Made by a program: the position numbers and the translations under genes. DNA of 64,000 nucleotides, taken from NCBI RefSeq assembly GCF_049856175.1, contig NZ_JBNDNA010000003.1, forward strand, positions 1 to 64,000. The letters run 5' to 3'. Positions 32,759 through 42,000 of this stretch are shown here, one piece after another. Origin of the DNA: JB111 sp049856175 (GTDB taxonomy: Bacteria > Actinomycetota > Actinomycetes > Actinomycetales > Actinomycetaceae). The notes beneath the pieces were generated by a model. It saw only the letters and a program-made list of their open reading frames with translations, was not told the DNA's origin and did no database searches. Position 1 is the stretch's first letter. Every line of letters begins with the position of its first letter.

Positions 32759-33301
32759 ATGGAGACGGAGGCCCCCGCCGGTGGGACGTACGGGCTGCTG
32801 CTCGCCGCGGGCGCGGGCAGGCGCTACGGGCACCCGAAGATCCTCGTCCCGGGCTGGCTCGAGCACGCCGTCGACGCACTGGGTCGGGGCGGCTGCGATC
32901 GCGTGCTCGTCGTCACCGGCGCCGCCCGGCCCGAGATACCGCGCGGCGCGGAGGAGGTCCACTGCGCCGGGTGGGACCGGGGGATGGGAGTCTCGCTGCG
33001 GGCCGGGCTCGGCGCGGTCCCCGCGGGCGCCGGGCGCGTGGCCATCCACCTCGTCGACTACCCCGACATCGGGCACGACGTCGTCGCACGCATCCTCTCA
33101 GCCGCGGGCGACGACCTCGCCCGCGCCGCGTTCGACGGACGCCCGAGGCACCCCGTGGTCGTCCCGGCCGCCCACCTCGCCCCGCTGCTCGCCGCGCTCA
33201 CCGACGACGACGGGGCGGCGCCCTACCTGCGCGGGCAGCGCGTGCGGCTCGTCGAGTGCGGCGACCTCGCCGGCGGGGAGGACGTCGACGTCCCGGGCTG
33301 A
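32759..33301 (+). CDS. MobA/MocA-like NTP transferase for molybdenum cofactor
   Basis: A 180-aa nucleotidyltransferase with the N-terminal signature LLLAAGAGRRYGHPKIL (LAAGxGxRxGxxK), VLVVTGA, and DYPDIGHDVVARIL, where the family usually has the metal-binding D-x-P. These match the MobA/MocA clan that adds GMP or CMP to molybdopterin. Xanthine dehydrogenase-type hydroxylases need molybdopterin cytosine dinucleotide, so a CTP-specific MocA role fits the two hydroxylases in this window. Specificity cannot be read from motifs alone. Confidence 0.8.
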   Translation: METEAPAGGTYGLLLAAGAGRRYGHPKILVPGWLEHAVDALGRGGCDRVLVVTGAARPEIPRGAEEVHCAGWDRGMGVSLRAGLGAVPAGAGRVAIHLVDYPDIGHDVVARILSAAGDDLARAAFDGRPRHPVVVPAAHLAPLLAALTDDDGAAPYLRGQRVRLVECGDLAGGEDVDVPG

Positions 33302-33515
33302 CCCGTGACAGGGGTGTCCGGCCCGCGTCCGGTGTGGGTCGCTCCCGGTGGCGACGGCGCGGGCGAGGGGCGGTGGCCCGGCACACCGGCGGCGCGGTCC
33401 GCTGGCCGGGCCGACATGGACGGGGTCGGCGTCGAGGGTGAGAATGGCTGCCCGAACGTCCGGACCGGCGGTGCGTGCCGGTCGCGGACGAGGACACGAG
33501 GGAGACGAGGTCTGC

Positions 33516-34733
33516 GTGACGGGGAGCGGCACGCGAGCAGGCGCATCGGACCGGCCGCACCCGCTCCTCCTGATCCCTGCCGGACTCCTGGCCTCCGCCG
33601 CCGGCTGGGGGCTCACCGCCGCGGGCGCTGCGGCCGGGACGCTCGCCCGCTCGCACGGCACCACCCTCGTCACGATCGGCCTGCTGACGACCGTGTTCGC
33701 TGTCGCCTATGCGGCGCTCCAGATCCCCACCGGCGTCCTCGTCGACCGGTGGGGCGTGCGCCGGACCGCGTTCGCAGGACTGGGCCTGACGGTGCTGGCC
33801 TACGCGGCCGCCGTCGTGACCCCCTCGCTGCTCATCGCGTTCCCGGCGCGGCTGCTCGCCGGCGCGGGCTGCGCCGTCGGCTTCGTCGCGGGCGCCGAGC
33901 TGGCGCGTCGCTCGCGCACCGGCCCGACCGGGCTGGGCGTCTTCGGCGGCATGGCGATCGGCACCGGCGGCATCGCGGTCGCGGTGATCCCCGCCCTCGA
34001 GGACCTGCTCGGCTGGCGCTCGGCCTGGATCACCTGCATAGCCGTGGCCGTCCTGGCCGGGCTGCTCGTGCTCCTCCTGGTCGACGACGCGCCACAGGAA
34101 GGACCGCCGGCAGCCACCGCCTCGGGGGCGCGACCTCACCTGCTGCGCGACCCCGAGCTCCTCCGGCTCGCCGCCGTGCACGCCTCGACCTTCGGGATCG
34201 GAGTCGTCCTCGGCAACTGGACCGGGACGATCCTCACGGAGCGTTGGGGGATGGAGCCGCGCACCGCGTCCACCGTGGCCTCGCTCGTGCTGGCGACGAC
34301 CCTGGTCAGCCGGCCCCTGGGCGGCTACCTCACCTCGCTGATCGGCCACCGCAGCCGCAGCCTCGTCGCGGTGTCGCTGGTCGCCTGCGCCGTCGGCACG
34401 CTGCTGCTCGCCGTCCCCTCGACGCCGGCCGTGGCCGTGGTCGCGACCCTGACGATCGGCGTGGCGAGCGGCCTGCCGTTCGCCTCGGCCCTCGCCGGCG
34501 CCCAGCGGCTGCGCGACGACCGGCCGGGGGCCGCGGTCGGCGTGCTCAACGCCGCAGCGAACTTCCTCGTCGTCATCGGCACACCGCTGCTCGCGTGGGC
34601 GATCGAGCGCGGCGCGACCGCCGGTGCGCTGGTGGTGGTCGCGGTCGCGTGGGCGGTGCCGCTCCTCGCGCTCCCGCGCACGCTGAACGACGGGCCTACG
34701 CGTCCAGGGTCAGCGCGACCTGGTCGGCCATGA
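33516..34733 (+). CDS. MFS transporter (12 helices), 405 aa
   Basis: A major facilitator with TGVLVDRWGVRRT (motif A: G-x3-D-R-x-G-x-R-R) and 12 predicted helices. The pattern resembles the anion/nitrate-type and cyanate-type permeases. The GTG start at 33516 is uncertain: GAGG lies 9 nt upstream, and the first helix begins shortly after. Its 3' end overlaps the convergent PucR-type gene by 38 nt. Sitting between molybdenum and catabolic genes, it could import or export a pathway compound, but this is not supported by sequence alone. Confidence 0.78.
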   Translation: MTGSGTRAGASDRPHPLLLIPAGLLASAAGWGLTAAGAAAGTLARSHGTTLVTIGLLTTVFAVAYAALQIPTGVLVDRWGVRRTAFAGLGLTVLAYAAAVVTPSLLIAFPARLLAGAGCAVGFVAGAELARRSRTGPTGLGVFGGMAIGTGGIAVAVIPALEDLLGWRSAWITCIAVAVLAGLLVLLLVDDAPQEGPPAATASGARPHLLRDPELLRLAAVHASTFGIGVVLGNWTGTILTERWGMEPRTASTVASLVLATTLVSRPLGGYLTSLIGHRSRSLVAVSLVACAVGTLLLAVPSTPAVAVVATLTIGVASGLPFASALAGAQRLRDDRPGAAVGVLNAAANFLVVIGTPLLAWAIERGATAGALVVVAVAWAVPLLALPRTLNDGPTRPGSARPGRP

Positions 34734-36561
34734 GCGCCATCCCCACGTGGACGACGGCGTCCGTCCCGGACAGGGACAGGCCGAGGATCTCCTCGATGCG
34801 CCGCACGCGCAGGCCCACGGTGTTGGGGTGCACGTGCAGCTCGCGCGCCGTCGCCGCCGTGTTCTGGTCGTGCGCGAAGTACACGGACAACGTGTCGACC
34901 AGGCTTGAGCCGCGCCGCTCGTCGTGCGCGCGCAGCGGGCCGAGCAGGCGCTCGGCGTAGCGGACGAGCTCGGCGGGGTCCTCGATCTGGAGCAGGAGGG
35001 ACATCGGACCGAGGTCGTCGAGGCGGATGGTGCCGTCCCGACGGCGCCTGACCCGTGCGAGCTCGGCCATGCCACGCCCGAGACGGAAGGCGCCCGCGTA
35101 CTCGTGCATCGAGCGGCAGGTCGAGGAGACCGTCACGGACGCCGTCCCGGAGCGTCCACGGATCCGGCGGTAGGTGCGCCTGAGCTCGTCCGCGACAGCA
35201 TCGATCGCCGACTCCTCGTCGTCGGGCCACAGCATGACGACGTAGGGACCGATCGCGGCCACGAGCGGGCGTGGACGAACCGACGACGCTGCGGAGCGAG
35301 CGGCGCCGAGCAGTGCGCTCTCCCCGGCGGTGCTCGCCGTGTCCGGCCGCGCGACGAGGACGACGTGCGGGTGGTCGAGGTCGTGGTCGAGGCGCTGCGC
35401 CCGGGAGGTCAGGTCGGCCGGCGTCGTCGGCCCACCGCGCACGAGCTCGTGGACGAGGTCGCTCGACGTGCGCCACTCGACCTCCTGCGCGGTCCGCCGC
35501 CGAAGGAGCTCGAGCGCGAGGACGGTCCCGGCGTAGTCCACCGCGCGCCGCTCGAGCCGGGACAGGTCCGCGCTGCGGCCCTCGAGCCACACGTGGGCGG
35601 CAACGTCCCCGCCGAGCCGGACCTGCAGGATCGTCAGGGGGCCGTCCGGACCGTCGACGTCGACCAGCTCTCCACCGGTCGATGTCTCCTCCGCGCGGCC
35701 GTCGCCCGGACCGTCGTCGGCCGGTGGCGCGGTGAGCGACTGCCCGTCCACCACGACGCGCGCGATCTCCCGGCCGCCAGGTTCCTCGACGACGACGGAC
35801 CGATGGAGCAGCTCGCTCAGCGCCAGCGTGACGCCCTCGACGCCGCCTTGCTCGAGGGCGACCTGTGCGAGCCGCTGGTGGATCGCCTCGGCCTGCTGGG
35901 CGAGCGTGTGCTGCTCCTCGAGCGAGGAGTTCAGCTGCTCGAGGTTCTGAATCGTGCGGGCCTGGGCGGTACGCAACCGGGCGCTGGCGATGGCGATCGC
36001 CGCCTGGTTCGCGAGCGTGCCGGCGAGCTCGACAACGTGCTCGTCGAACGTCTGGCGCCTGCTCGTGTACCCGTTGAGGGTCCCGACGGTCGTGCCGGAC
36101 ACGATGAGCGGCACGGCGATCATGGAGCGGAACCCCTGCTCCCGGGCCCCCTCGCCCCACTGTGCGAACGCCGGGTCCGTCGCGGTGTCGAGCACCTGGA
36201 CCGGCTCCTGCGTGAGGAACGCGCGCGTGGACGGGGCCTGCGTCGTACCTTCTTCGATCGTGATCGGGTGGAGGGCGTTGACCTCGGTGATGTACCGGGG
36301 CGAGAACCCGTAGGAGCCTTCGACCACGAGGACGCCCTTGGTGCGGTCGGGCAGGAACACGCCGCAGAAGTCGAATCCCATGAGCCGGCACGCGGTCTCC
36401 GCCACGAGGTTGAGGAGGGTCGGCACCGAGACCGGCTCGTTCACGGCCGACGAGATCTCGGCGACGCCGTGCAGGAGGTCGCGTAGGCCGACCGGTTCCG
36501 GTGACGAGGCGTCACGGCCGACGTCGATCGGCTCGTGCGAGGGGGGATGGGTGGGCGACAT
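34696..36561 (-). CDS. GAF-domain PucR/CdaR-family transcriptional activator, 621 aa
   Basis: A GAF domain spans about residues 45-190 (LMGFDFCGVFLPDRTKGVLVVEGSYG, then FRSMIAVPLIV). A helical linker, a middle region of the GGDEF-like type, and a C-terminal PucR helix-turn-helix (about 555-610: LVDTLSVYFAHDQNTAATARELHVHPNTVGLRVRRIEEIL) follow. Such regulators respond to small aromatic or carboxylate effectors and activate catabolic genes. It diverges from the TRAP transporter operon with 168 nt between starts, which is the usual arrangement for a local activator. ATG 36561 is preceded by AAAGGA. Confidence 0.87.
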   Translation of the reverse strand: MSPTHPPSHEPIDVGRDASSPEPVGLRDLLHGVAEISSAVNEPVSVPTLLNLVAETACRLMGFDFCGVFLPDRTKGVLVVEGSYGFSPRYITEVNALHPITIEEGTTQAPSTRAFLTQEPVQVLDTATDPAFAQWGEGAREQGFRSMIAVPLIVSGTTVGTLNGYTSRRQTFDEHVVELAGTLANQAAIAIASARLRTAQARTIQNLEQLNSSLEEQHTLAQQAEAIHQRLAQVALEQGGVEGVTLALSELLHRSVVVEEPGGREIARVVVDGQSLTAPPADDGPGDGRAEETSTGGELVDVDGPDGPLTILQVRLGGDVAAHVWLEGRSADLSRLERRAVDYAGTVLALELLRRRTAQEVEWRTSSDLVHELVRGGPTTPADLTSRAQRLDHDLDHPHVVLVARPDTASTAGESALLGAARSAASSVRPRPLVAAIGPYVVMLWPDDEESAIDAVADELRRTYRRIRGRSGTASVTVSSTCRSMHEYAGAFRLGRGMAELARVRRRRDGTIRLDDLGPMSLLLQIEDPAELVRYAERLLGPLRAHDERRGSSLVDTLSVYFAHDQNTAATARELHVHPNTVGLRVRRIEEILGLSLSGTDAVVHVGMALMADQVALTLDA

Positions 36562-36674
36562 GGCGCGGTCCTTTCGGGGCGGAGCGTCGACGCTGCCATG
36601 CCCTCGTGGCCGACCGTACTGGATGTCGCCACAGTGGGAGCTCATCGAGCGGTGCAGCGGCCCATTGAGCGGGT

Positions 36675-36695
36675 GAGTGTGAGCCGGTGACACTC
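36675..36695. promoter_or_regulatory. Inverted repeat in the PucR-TRAP divergent region
   Basis: GAGTGT-N9-ACACTC lies 35 nt before the dctP ATG, a plausible dimeric regulator site. Two similar direct words, ATCGAGCGGTG and ATTGAGCGGGTG, lie just upstream. No strong -10/-35 pair is visible. Confidence 0.4.
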
Positions 36696-36729
36696 GGGCA
36701 GTTCTGTCCCCGTACCCGAAGGGTTCTCG

Positions 36730-37857
36730 ATGGCTCGCGTGATGACGCGCAGGCGACGCTCGACCATGCGGCGTACCACGGCCGCCACCGTCGTGGCGGG
36801 TGCAGCGGCGCTGGCGGCCTGCTCGACCGGCGCGCCCACGACCGCCGAGGGCGGAGAGACGTTCACCCTGACGATCGGAGCCGGGGTCCCCCGGACCGCG
36901 CTGACCTCGGTCGGATCGGTGTCCGACGTCTTCGTGCCCGAGGTCGTACGCAGGGTCTCCGAGGAGACGATCCACGAGATCGAGTTCGACGAGTTCTTCG
37001 GCACCTACGTCGAGGTCGGCGAGGAGCTCGACGCGATGGAGTCCGGCCAGCTCGACATGGGGGCCTCGGTCTTCCCCTACAACCCGTCTGAGCTCCCCCT
37101 GCACAACCTCGGCTACTACGTGCCCTTCTCCTCGCCCGACGCAGAGATCGCGATCGCCGCGTTCCGGCAGGTCTACGAGGGGAACGAGGAGTTCCAGCAG
37201 GTCTACGCCGATCGCAACCAGACGGCGATCGCGTTCCTCGCGGTCGGCAACTACGGGCTCGGCACCAACTTCCCGGTCGAAGGGGTCGAGGACCTCACCG
37301 ACCGGCAGGTCGCCGGCGTCGGATCGAACCTCGAATGGCTCGGGCCGATGGACGTCGTCCCGGTCCAGGCGCCCTCGACCGAGTGGTACTCGGCGTTCCA
37401 GACGGGTGTGTACGACGGCGTCGTCAACTTCGTCGAGGGATTCGACAACCTCCGGCTCTACGAGGTGCTCAGCCACTTCACCGCGATGGACTTCGGCGCG
37501 GTGCCGCTGGGGGCGCTCACCGTCAACCAGGACACCTGGGAGACGCTCCCGCCGGAGGTCCAGGACATCGTGCTCGAGGTCGCCCTCGAGTTCGAGCAGG
37601 TCTCCGCTCAGGCGGTCAACGAGGCCGTGGCGCACTCGGAGGAGACGATGGCGGCGGAGGGAATGACGGTGACGGAGCCCAGCGACGAGCTCCGCGAGCA
37701 CTGGACCGAGGCGCTCGCCGACCTCCCGCAGCGGCGCGCCGACGAGATGGACGAGTCCGGGCGGCCCGGCTCCGAGCTCATCTCCGCCTACATCGCGGCG
37801 CAGGAGGAGCTCGGGCACGAGTACCCCGTGCCCTACGAACCGGGGGAGCAGCAGTGA
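36730..37857 (+). CDS. TRAP transporter substrate-binding lipoprotein (DctP family)
   Basis: A 375-aa DctP-type protein. The signal peptide ends ALAAC with the lipid Cys at residue 31, expected for a Gram-positive TRAP receptor. Core features are LTIGAGVPRTA, the ligand-binding segment GTNFPVEGVEDLTDRQVAGVGSNLEW and APSTEWYSAFQTGVYDGVV. An Arg that binds substrate carboxylate in many DctP proteins is not evident at the usual place, so the ligand may be atypical. ATG 36730 follows GAAGGG. It overlaps dctQ by 4 nt. Confidence 0.88.
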   Translation: MARVMTRRRRSTMRRTTAATVVAGAAALAACSTGAPTTAEGGETFTLTIGAGVPRTALTSVGSVSDVFVPEVVRRVSEETIHEIEFDEFFGTYVEVGEELDAMESGQLDMGASVFPYNPSELPLHNLGYYVPFSSPDAEIAIAAFRQVYEGNEEFQQVYADRNQTAIAFLAVGNYGLGTNFPVEGVEDLTDRQVAGVGSNLEWLGPMDVVPVQAPSTEWYSAFQTGVYDGVVNFVEGFDNLRLYEVLSHFTAMDFGAVPLGALTVNQDTWETLPPEVQDIVLEVALEFEQVSAQAVNEAVAHSEETMAAEGMTVTEPSDELREHWTEALADLPQRRADEMDESGRPGSELISAYIAAQEELGHEYPVPYEPGEQQ

Positions 37858-38516
37858 CCACGCGCGATGCGACCGGCGGCCCACGTCCTGGCGGTGCCGC
37901 CAGGTTCGTCGACGGAGCCGACCGTGTGATGCGGACCGTGTCCGGTGCCATGGCGGTGCTGGCGGGGGTGCTCCTCGTCGTGATGATCGGCTGGGTCCTC
38001 GCGAGCGTGGTGGGTCGGTTCGTCGACGGTGTCGTCGTGATCGGGAGCGCCGAGGTCGCCTCGAACGGGGTGGCCGCAGTGACACTGCTGTGCGTGCCCT
38101 ACGTGATGCGGAGCGGCGGCCACATCCGGACCGGGATCCTCGTCGACCGCCTCCCGGTGCGAGCACAGCGCGTCGCCTGGATCGTCGCCTGCCTGCTCGG
38201 CGCCATCGTGTTCGCCGTCGTCGCGTGGTCGACCTGGGGGCCGATGCTCGAGTCCTGGGCCTCCGGCGAGTACTCGGGCGAGGGGTCTATTCGGATTCCG
38301 ACCGGCCCGCTACGCACGATCGTCGTCCTGTTCGCCGTCTGCATGGCGGTGGAGTGCCTGCTTGCCGCGCACCGAGGGCCCCGGTCGTCCGCCGACCACG
38401 ACGGTGCTGCCCCCGCGAGCGATGCCGGCCCCGGTCACGGTGCCGACACCGTGGCACCGGCCGGGGGGCACTCTTCCCGGAACGGCTCCGGCCGGACCGG
38501 CAGGAGGGAGGCGTGA
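37854..38516 (+). CDS. TRAP transporter small permease (DctQ family)
   Basis: At 220 aa with four hydrophobic segments, this is the small membrane subunit of a TRAP transporter. The third helix has GAIVFAVVAWSTWGPM, and the segment GHIRTGILVDRLP is typical. A 50-residue Gly/His/Ser-rich C-terminal tail is an addition. It starts at GTG overlapping the dctP stop and ends one base into the dctM ATG (TGATG). Confidence 0.88.
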   Translation: MTTRDATGGPRPGGAARFVDGADRVMRTVSGAMAVLAGVLLVVMIGWVLASVVGRFVDGVVVIGSAEVASNGVAAVTLLCVPYVMRSGGHIRTGILVDRLPVRAQRVAWIVACLLGAIVFAVVAWSTWGPMLESWASGEYSGEGSIRIPTGPLRTIVVLFAVCMAVECLLAAHRGPRSSADHDGAAPASDAGPGHGADTVAPAGGHSSRNGSGRTGRREA

Positions 38517-39925
38517 TGGCGGATCTTGCCGTCGGAGGCGTCGCCGTCGTGGCGCTCTTCGCCCTGGTGGTCCTCGGCGTTCCGATCGCCTTCTCGCTGT
38601 TCGTCGCGAGCCTGCTCGGGATGCTCCTGCTCACCGGGAGCGTCGAGCAGACGGCGGTGCTCGTGTCCAACACGGTGCTCGGCGGGGTACGCGACTACGT
38701 GTTCGCCGTCATCCCGCTGTTCATCCTCATGGGCGCCTTCATGAGCCACAGCCCCGCGGCGCGCTACCTGTTCGACGTCGCCAGGCTGGTGGCGCGACGG
38801 CTCATCGGCGGGCTCGCCTCCGCGACCGTCTTCGCCAACGGGATCTTCGGCGCCGTCACCGGCGTCAGCGTCGCCTCAGCCGCGATCTTCGCACGCATCG
38901 CCGTGCCCGAGATGGTCGCGCGCGGGTACGACAAGAAGCTGGCCCTGGGGACCGTCGCCGGAAGCTCGGTCCTGGGGATGCTCATCCCGCCCAGCCTGCT
39001 GATGATTCTCTACGGGGTCCTCGCCAACGTCTCGATCGGCACCCTCTTCATCGCCGGCATCGTGCCCGGAGTCCTTCTCGCGCTCGTGTACGTGCTGACG
39101 ATCACCGCCATCGGTGTCGCACGCCCCGAGCGGGTCGGCCGCCCGGCCCGGCCCGGGCGGATCGCGACCGCGTCGCCCACCTCCTCCTCGTCCGCCGCCA
39201 CGGAGCCGACCGGCACCGGGTGCTCCTCGCCGGCGCTGCCGACCGCGAGGACGACGGTCGAGGACGTCTCGGCCGCGCGGACGATGGTGCGCGCGCTCCC
39301 GATCGGCGCACTCATCGCCCTGGTCCTCGGCGGGATCTGGCTCGGATGGTTCACGCCCACCGAGGCGGCGGCCGTCGGTGCGTCCGGGGCGTTCGTCGTC
39401 GCGGTCGGCTACGGCATGCGGACGCGGGCCATCGTCAGCGCGTTCCGCGAGTCCGCGGTCAGCATCGGCTCCATCATGCTGCTGCTGATCGGTGCCCAGC
39501 TGTTCTCCCGGACCCTTGCCCGCAGCGGGCTGGTCACCGAGATGACGAACCGGATCACCGACTCGGCGCTCTCGGCGGGGATGGTCGTCCTGCTGTTCGT
39601 CGTCGTCCTCATCGTGCTGGGGGCGGTGCTCGACTCGAGCTCGATCCTGCTCATCATGGTCCCGCTCATGGCCCCGGTCGTGACCTCGCTCGGACTCGAC
39701 CCGATCTGGTTCGCGATCATCGTCATCGTCGCGGTGGAGGTCGGGCTCCTCACCCCGCCGTTCGGGATGTCCCCGTTCGCCATGAGCGCCGTCCTCGGCG
39801 ACCGCGCCACGGTCGGCGAGATCTTCGCCGGCGCGATGCCGTTCGTCCTCGCGATGCTGCTCACGCTCGGCCTGCTCGCCGCGTTCCCACCGTTGGTGAC
39901 GTGGTTGCCGTCGCTGCTCGGATGA
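38516..39925 (+). CDS. TRAP transporter large permease (DctM family), 469 aa
   Basis: The 12-helix large subunit, with VPIAFSLFVASLLGMLLL near the start, GAFMSHSPAARYLFDVARL, AGSSVLGMLIPPSLLMILYGVLA and the C-terminal LTPPFGMSPFAMSAV. All are DctM hallmarks, and the two GxxxPPS/TPPFG motifs form the elevator core. Residues about 200-255 are a Ser/Thr/Pro/Arg-rich insertion between the halves that typical DctM proteins lack. Translation is coupled to dctQ, with AGGAGGGAG upstream. Together with dctP this is a complete Na+-driven importer, probably for an organic acid. Confidence 0.9.
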   Translation: MADLAVGGVAVVALFALVVLGVPIAFSLFVASLLGMLLLTGSVEQTAVLVSNTVLGGVRDYVFAVIPLFILMGAFMSHSPAARYLFDVARLVARRLIGGLASATVFANGIFGAVTGVSVASAAIFARIAVPEMVARGYDKKLALGTVAGSSVLGMLIPPSLLMILYGVLANVSIGTLFIAGIVPGVLLALVYVLTITAIGVARPERVGRPARPGRIATASPTSSSSAATEPTGTGCSSPALPTARTTVEDVSAARTMVRALPIGALIALVLGGIWLGWFTPTEAAAVGASGAFVVAVGYGMRTRAIVSAFRESAVSIGSIMLLLIGAQLFSRTLARSGLVTEMTNRITDSALSAGMVVLLFVVVLIVLGAVLDSSSILLIMVPLMAPVVTSLGLDPIWFAIIVIVAVEVGLLTPPFGMSPFAMSAVLGDRATVGEIFAGAMPFVLAMLLTLGLLAAFPPLVTWLPSLLG

Positions 39926-39995
39926 GCCCCGGTCCGCGTCCGGGCTCCGCCGTCGTTCCGCCGTCACGACACCCATCAGCACCAGGAGGAACAAC

Positions 39996-40433
39996 ATGAC
40001 GATCGTCGTCGGATACTCACCGACCGATGCGGGGCGCGCAGCCGTCGACACGGCCGCCGCCGAGGCACGCCTGCGCGACGCACTGCTCGTGGTGGTGTCG
40101 GTGGGGCGGGCCGGAGAACCCCAGGGGGCGAGTGCCGCGGCTGCGTTCCGCGACGAGCTCGACGAGGCGCGCCGCGCGGTCGCGGGAGTGCTCGACGAGG
40201 TGGGCCGGCTGCTCGTCGACTCGCGGGTCGAGCACGAGCTGGTGCCGATCGTGTCGAGCGAGGACCCGAGCAGCGAGATCCTCCGCGTCGCCGACGAGCG
40301 GTCTGCCGAGCTCGTCGTCATCGGGATGCGACGACGCTCGCCGGTCGGCAAGCTCGTCTTCGGCTCCGACGCACAGCGAGTACTACTCGGTGCGCGCTGC
40401 CCTGTCATGGCGGTGCACGCGCAGCAGCACTGA
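39996..40433 (+). CDS. Universal stress protein (UspA family), 145 aa
   Basis: Single Usp domain beginning MTIVVGYSPTDAG with the ATP-binding motif GMRRRSPVGKLVFGSDAQRVL (G-x2-G-x9-G-S/T type). USP genes often follow TRAP transporter operons, and some bind the membrane complex to tune transport; that is the likely role here. ATG 39996 is preceded by AGGAGGAACAAC. It lies 70 nt behind dctM in the same direction. Confidence 0.88.
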   Translation: MTIVVGYSPTDAGRAAVDTAAAEARLRDALLVVVSVGRAGEPQGASAAAAFRDELDEARRAVAGVLDEVGRLLVDSRVEHELVPIVSSEDPSSEILRVADERSAELVVIGMRRRSPVGKLVFGSDAQRVLLGARCPVMAVHAQQH

Positions 40434-40690
40434 AGTCGGCTGCCTCTCGCCGGTGGCGCACCAGCCGACGCGAGTCACCGCACCGTGGTGGCCTGCCGGG
40501 CGCCTGTCGCCGGCTGGTTCCTTGCCGGTTCGACGGCCGGCGGCGAGGACTGGGCCGTGACACAGCAAACTGCGCATCTTCTGTCGCTCCCGCCATGGAG
40601 GCGGCATCGAGGCCCCTCGATACTGAGGGCCGGGCGCGACGCGGGGAGACCGGCGTCGACCGGCCGCGAACCACTACGAAGGAGAAGTCG

Positions 40691-41923
40691 ATGGTGACAA
40701 CGTTCGACGGCGCGCGGGCCCTCGTGATCGGAGGATCGATCGGCGGACTCACGCAGGCGCTGCTGCTGCGCGACCTGGGGTTCGACGTCACCGTGTTCGA
40801 GCGGACCCCCAGCCTGCTGACCGACCGCGGGGGCGGCATCGTGCTGCAGCCCGACACGGTGCGATGGTTCGCCGAGCGCAGCGAGCGAACGCCCGAGGAC
40901 GTGAGCTCGGCGACGAGCTACCTGCGCTACCTGGGCAAGGGTGACGCGATCCTCCACGAGGAGAGAATCGAGTGGCGATACTCCTCGTGGTCGACGATCT
41001 ACCGCGCGCTCTACGAGGACTTCGACCCGCACAGGTACGTGCTCGGCGAGTATGCGGCGGGCTTCAGCCAGGACGAGGACGGCGTCGAGGTCCGGTTCGT
41101 CAGCGGTCGGGTCGAGCGCGCGGAGCTCGTCGTGTTCGCCGACGGCATTTCGTCGATCGGCCGGCAGCGGCTCAACCCCGGTGCGGGAGCGACCTACTCC
41201 GGCTACGTCGGCTGGCGCGGCACGGTCCCGGAGAGCCTGCTGTCCCCGGGGTCGCACGCGCTGCTGGGGGACGCGCTCGCCTACTCGGTGGCGCCCCACA
41301 CCCAGATCTGCATGTACCCGATCCCGGCGTCGCAGGACGCTCTCGGACAGGGCGACCGGCTGATGAACTACGTCTGGTACCGCAACGTCACCGAGGGTCC
41401 CGAGCTTGACGAGATGATGCTTGACAAGCAGGGGATCCCCCGCCCGGTGTCGGTGCACCCGGGCCAGGTGCAGGACCGCTACGTGGCCGAGATGAAGGAG
41501 GCCGCGGGCGACCTGCTCGCCCCGGCCGCGGCCGAGCTCGTGCGCCTGACCGAGGAGCCGTACATCCAGGCCCTGTACGACATCCGCAGCGAGCGCGCGG
41601 CCGTCGGGCGGGTGGCCCTGGTCGGCGATGCGTCCTTCGCGTCCCGACCGCACGCGGCCGCAGGGAGCGCGAAGGCGGCGGCGGACGCGTGGGCGCTGGC
41701 CGAGACGCTGGGGTCCGGGGACGGGGACATCCCCGCCGCGCTGGCGGCGTGGGAGCCCGAGCAGCTCGCGCTGGGGCACGCCCTCGTCGACAGGGTCTCC
41801 GCGATGGGGGAGCGCTCGCAGTTCACGAACACGTGGGTGCCCGGAGACAAGGACCTGGAGTTCGGCCTCTACGGCGCCGGGGTGCTCACCCGCGAGGCGG
41901 CCCGGGCCACGGCGACGCCCTGA
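40691..41923 (+). CDS. FAD-dependent monooxygenase resembling 2,6-dihydroxypyridine 3-hydroxylase, 410 aa
   Basis: A class A flavoprotein hydroxylase. The Rossmann motif is VIGGSIGGLTQALLLRDLGFDV, and the second FAD motif is RVALVGDASFASRPHAAAGSAKAAADA. Segments such as GYVGWRG, NYVWYRNVTEGPELDEMM and IPRPVSVHPG match what I recall of the Arthrobacter enzyme that hydroxylates 2,6-dihydroxypyridine to 2,3,6-trihydroxypyridine in nicotine breakdown. The RPHAAAG signature distinguishes this subgroup from the usual GDAAHxxxP. It sits directly before a cupin and a molybdenum hydroxylase operon, consistent with N-heteroaromatic catabolism. ATG 40691 is preceded by GAAGGAGAAG. The exact substrate is inferred. 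Confidence 0.8.
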   Translation: MVTTFDGARALVIGGSIGGLTQALLLRDLGFDVTVFERTPSLLTDRGGGIVLQPDTVRWFAERSERTPEDVSSATSYLRYLGKGDAILHEERIEWRYSSWSTIYRALYEDFDPHRYVLGEYAAGFSQDEDGVEVRFVSGRVERAELVVFADGISSIGRQRLNPGAGATYSGYVGWRGTVPESLLSPGSHALLGDALAYSVAPHTQICMYPIPASQDALGQGDRLMNYVWYRNVTEGPELDEMMLDKQGIPRPVSVHPGQVQDRYVAEMKEAAGDLLAPAAAELVRLTEEPYIQALYDIRSERAAVGRVALVGDASFASRPHAAAGSAKAAADAWALAETLGSGDGDIPAALAAWEPEQLALGHALVDRVSAMGERSQFTNTWVPGDKDLEFGLYGAGVLTREAARATATP

Positions 41924-42000
41924 TCAGCAGGCGCCGTCCGGCGCGGACGGAACAAGTACCGGGCCCGAGGGCCGGACCCGACAGGACGAGGAAGGTTGTG

